The notes under the pieces are model-generated. The model was not told the DNA's origin and made no database searches. It saw only the letters and a program-made list of their open reading frames with translations. A stretch of 64,000 nucleotides of DNA from JANNBN01 sp031385545 (GTDB taxonomy: Bacteria > Actinomycetota > Acidimicrobiia > Acidimicrobiales > JANYDT01): assembly GCA_031385545.1 (NCBI GenBank), contig JANNBN010000166.1, positions 62,001 to 126,000 of the forward strand, in the 5' to 3' direction. The position numbers and the translations under genes are program-made. Of this stretch, positions 61,344-64,000 are shown piece by piece. The first letter of the stretch is position 1. Every line of letters begins with the position of its first letter.

Positions 61344-62435
61344 TCAGGAGACCCGGACCGGCATCAGCAGGTACAGGTAATCCGGACGATCGGGCGAGCG
61401 CAGCAACGCCGGTTTTAGGGGATCGGTGGTCTGCAGGGTCACGGTGTCGCCTGTGGCCAGATCGAGACCGGCCATCAGGAACTCGGGGTTGAACGCAACC
61501 TGGACATCGGCGCCCTGAAAACTCGCTTCGAGGTCTTCCGACGCCTGCCCCACGTCCTGGGTGATGGCGATCAGCTCAAGGGAGTCGGCGGTCATCTTGA
61601 GGCGCACGGGAGTGGCGTCCTTGGCGAGCAGCTTCACCCGACGGAGTGCCTCGAGGAAGGCAAGACGGTTCACCGTCAAGGTGTTGGGCAGAGTCGCCGG
61701 AATGAGGTTCCGGTACGGCGGGTATTGACCCTCGATGAGACGGGTAGTGAGGCGGACCTGACCTACCTCGAACGCTGCTTCGCGTTGTCCGAGGTGAAGG
61801 TTTGCCTCACCTTGCGAACTCAGTAAGCGAGCAAGTTCCCCCAGGGCTCGGCTCGGCACAAGGACGGTTTGACCCTCGGCAAGCACCGTCTGGCCAGGGA
61901 GATCTCGCACGGCAAGCCGGTAAGAGTCGGTTGCGACGAGGCGCAGACCACCGGCCTCCGCTGCCATGAGCACACCGGTGAGGATGGGGCGGGCGTCGTC
62001 GTGGCTGGCAGCCGGGATGACCTGCTTGAGGGCATCTGCCAGTGCACCAACTGCGATCGTGACCCCACCCGCCGCGGGGTCGGGTAGGCGTGGAAAGTCT
62101 TCGGCCATCAGCGTTCGAACGGCGAAGGCTGAACGACCAGCCGAAATGTGAGCTTGTTCTCCTTCGACCGACACCTGCACAGCACCGGGTTGAACCGCCT
62201 TCAGAATATCGTTCACCAACCGGGCGGGGAGCACAGCGGTTCCGTCCTCACCAGCGGGAACTTCGATCGTGACATCGATCGTGAGATCGAGATCGGAACC
62301 GGTCAGGCGAAGTTGCGTGCCCGATAGAGAGACACGAACGCCGGACAGGACGGGCAAGGCACTTCGACTGGCAACAGCACGGGCGGCGGTCCCAAACGCC
62401 TCTACGAGAACGTCACGCTCACAGCGGAACTTCAT
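61344..62435 (-). CDS. dnaN: DNA polymerase III beta subunit (sliding clamp)
   Basis: A 363-residue clamp protein with three repeated domains. MKFRCERDVLVEAFGTAARAV opens domain 1, ARPILTGVLMAAEAGGLRLVATDSYRLA spans domain 2 and the C-terminal LYLLMPVRVS is the conserved end that forms part of the partner-binding pocket. It tethers polymerase to DNA. ATG 62435 directly follows the putative origin region. Confidence 0.97.
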   Translation of the reverse strand: MKFRCERDVLVEAFGTAARAVASRSALPVLSGVRVSLSGTQLRLTGSDLDLTIDVTIEVPAGEDGTAVLPARLVNDILKAVQPGAVQVSVEGEQAHISAGRSAFAVRTLMAEDFPRLPDPAAGGVTIAVGALADALKQVIPAASHDDARPILTGVLMAAEAGGLRLVATDSYRLAVRDLPGQTVLAEGQTVLVPSRALGELARLLSSQGEANLHLGQREAAFEVGQVRLTTRLIEGQYPPYRNLIPATLPNTLTVNRLAFLEALRRVKLLAKDATPVRLKMTADSLELIAITQDVGQASEDLEASFQGADVQVAFNPEFLMAGLDLATGDTVTLQTTDPLKPALLRSPDRPDYLYLLMPVRVS

Positions 62436-62673
62436 GGTGTTGTACCTGTCCTATTCATATAAAGAAAAGAGTTAAAAAGGTGATAGTTGTTGTAGGGCCT
62501 GTGGATTGTGGGCAACCCACTGTTTGCCCAGCTCAGAGCATGTTTCATTGTCCCACCGTCATCCCCAGGCTGCGCGGGTTGGCCAACTTGAACGAAGAGG
62601 CCTGTGGAGGACGGAAATGTTCCCCACAGATTTCGGCTGTTTTCCACCGACGTTTCCACAGTGCAGGTCATGA
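62436..62673. other. Putative chromosomal origin (oriC), dnaA-dnaN spacer
   Basis: A 238-bp spacer holding several DnaA-box-like 9-mers: TTGCCCACA (complement of 62507-62515), CAATCCACA (complement of 62500-62508), TTCCCCACA (62620-62628), GTTTCCACA (62652-62660) and TTTTCCACC (62640-62648). None is a perfect TTGTCCACA. An AT-rich stretch next to dnaN (about 62450-62490, CATATAAAGAAAAGAG and GTTAAAAAGG) is a candidate unwinding element. The location is the standard actinobacterial oriC. Confidence 0.75.
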
Positions 62674-64000
62674 TCATTGACCATTTTTGATGATGCGGAC
62701 CAGTTCGGTGACTTGGTCGTAGGTCGCGCGTCGTTCGTGCATCTGCCCAGTGATCTTCTCGACCGCGTGAATGACTGTCGTGTGATCCCGTCCGCCGAAC
62801 TCACGACCGATCATCGGGTACGAGAAGTCCGTGAGTTCCCGGAAGACGTACATCGCGACCTGGCGAGCGGTCACCAAGGGACGACGACGGCTCTGGCCGG
62901 TCAGATCCTCGATGCTGAAGTCGAACATCGACGCGGTGGCCTCGAGAATGGAACGAGCCGTGATGGGCCGTGGTTCAGACGATGACAGCAGGTATCCAAG
63001 CACGCGACGCTCGACCGTGATGGGGTCGAGCACCTCGCCGGGGCCGAGGTTGAGGCTGGCCCACGCGCACACCCGGTTCAGCGCACCTTCCAACTCGCGG
63101 ATGTTGTCCTTGATATTGGTCGCGATGAACGTGAGCACCTCGTCGGGGACGAAGACCCGCTCTCGGTCGGCCTTCTTGCGAAGGATCGCGAGGCGCGTTT
63201 CGAGTTCCGGGGGCTGCACATCGGTGATGAGGCCCCATTCGAAGCGGCTCCGGAGGCGGTCTTCCAGCGTTCTGATGTTCTTCGGCGGGCGGTCCGACGA
63301 GATGACGATCTGGCGGCCGGACTGGTGAAGGAAGTTGAACGTATGGAAGAACTCTTCCTGCGTGCCTTCCTTGCCCTCCATGAACTGGATGTCGTCGATG
63401 AGCAGCACGTCGCAGTCGTCTCGGTAGCGACGCTTGAACGCACCCGTGGTGTTGGTCTTGATGGCGTCAACGAACTCGGTCACGAACGTTTCGGTAGACA
63501 CATAGCGGACACGGCTGTGCTTGTAGTTCTGCTGCACATATTGGGCGATTGCCTGGAGGAGGTGGCTCTTGCCCAACCCGGAATCGCCGTAGATGAAGAG
63601 CGGGTTGTAACTGCGCGCAGGCGTTTCGGCTACGGACAAGGCCGCCGCGTGGGCGAACCGGTTCGACGAGCCGATCACGAAGTCCTCGAACGTGTAGCGA
63701 GGGTTGAGTGTCAGATCTGCGCCGGACGAGCCTGCTCCGCCGTTGCGTGGTGCCGTGTGAGGTTCTGGCTGCTCACGTTCCGGCACCGGCCGGTAGGTCG
63801 TGAGATCAACCACATTGTCCGGGGCGGCGGTGGGAAGGCCACCCATGGCGGTTCCGACGCTGACGCCGGGTGCGTGGAGCCCTGCTTGCTGTGTCGAAGC
63901 TGAGTCCTCGCGCAGCGATGTCCGGAGGTCGGGCTCGTCGACCGGGGCAAGCCGCTGCCCGGCGTCGATCGAGACATCGATCACCACTTCCATCGACCGG
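62674..64000 (-). CDS. dnaA: Chromosomal replication initiator DnaA, 5' end beyond window
   Basis: At least 441 residues are visible and the frame is open at the right edge. Visible are the end of domain I (VVIDVSID), a Pro/Gly/Ala-rich domain II (about 80 residues), and the AAA+ domain III starting NPRYTFEDFVIGSSNRFAHAAAL. Walker A is GDSGLGKSHLLQAI, Walker B CDVLLIDDIQF, and DHTTVIHAVEKI is the DNA-binding domain IV signature. An ATG at 63993 would omit domain I, so the real start is probably upstream of the window edge. DnaA opens oriC and recruits the helicase. Confidence 0.97.
   Translation of the reverse strand, partial: RSMEVVIDVSIDAGQRLAPVDEPDLRTSLREDSASTQQAGLHAPGVSVGTAMGGLPTAAPDNVVDLTTYRPVPEREQPEPHTAPRNGGAGSSGADLTLNPRYTFEDFVIGSSNRFAHAAALSVAETPARSYNPLFIYGDSGLGKSHLLQAIAQYVQQNYKHSRVRYVSTETFVTEFVDAIKTNTTGAFKRRYRDDCDVLLIDDIQFMEGKEGTQEEFFHTFNFLHQSGRQIVISSDRPPKNIRTLEDRLRSRFEWGLITDVQPPELETRLAILRKKADRERVFVPDEVLTFIATNIKDNIRELEGALNRVCAWASLNLGPGEVLDPITVERRVLGYLLSSSEPRPITARSILEATASMFDFSIEDLTGQSRRRPLVTARQVAMYVFRELTDFSYPMIGREFGGRDHTTVIHAVEKITGQMHERRATYDQVTELVRIIKNGQ

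Overview
The window is a high-GC chromosomal segment from an actinobacterium. Its right end carries the canonical origin neighbourhood, read leftwards on the minus strand: dnaA (5' end beyond the window), a putative oriC, dnaN, recF, dciA (DUF721), gyrB, gyrA, a TadE/G-like gene, a DUF3566 membrane protein, tRNA-Ile(GAT) and tRNA-Ala(TGC). That gene order, together with mycothiol-type DinB/maleylpyruvate-isomerase proteins and TAG/TGA-rich ATGA gene coupling, points to Actinomycetota. I would guess class Acidimicrobiia (Ilumatobacter-like), but that is inference and not a sequence match.

Region 1 (1-15.97 kb, all plus strand) is an exopolysaccharide/capsule operon. It holds GT2 glycosyltransferases, a Wzz-like co-polymerase, a Wzx-like flippase, a very long Wzy/O-antigen-ligase protein fused to a TolB-like beta-propeller, a GT2-methyltransferase fusion, an RmlD-like reductase, a protein resembling reversibly glycosylated polypeptides, a hexapeptide acetyltransferase, a GT4 enzyme and a second membrane-anchored propeller protein. 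Most junctions are ATGA or GTGA stop-start overlaps, so the region probably behaves as one translationally coupled unit.

Region 2 (16-34.6 kb) is mixed metabolism. It has a GNAT-Sua5 fusion, a hotdog thioesterase, an SDR, a 1-Cys peroxiredoxin behind a striking palindrome, and a Rieske/DUF5914 protein. A three-gene cassette follows that looks like an uncharacterised restriction-modification system (m4C-type methyltransferase with an extra C-terminal domain, a small protein, and a candidate nuclease). Then come a coupled crtT-crtU-like pair of aromatic carotenoid genes, a PanE-like reductase, a GT-C membrane glycosyltransferase, metG, an aminotransferase, a class II aldolase and an S41 peptidase.

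Region 3 (34.9-49.6 kb) is nucleoside uptake and catabolism. A BMP-family substrate-binding protein, a double-ATPase subunit and two permeases are followed directly by cytidine deaminase. Adenosine deaminase, a phosphosugar mutase (possible phosphopentomutase) and deoxyribose-phosphate aldolase lie further on, with a MetE-like protein, an acyl-CoA synthetase, a DUF2786 protein and a RidA protein interleaved. No nucleoside phosphorylase is visible.

Region 4 (49.6-64 kb) has a secreted Thr-rich protein, a DinB protein, the two tRNAs, a saccharopine-dehydrogenase-like gene with an 11-bp tandem repeat at its 5' end, and the replication/gyrase block. I saw no insertion sequence, prophage, CRISPR array or rRNA. 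Short tandem repeats recur in linkers and gene ends across the window.
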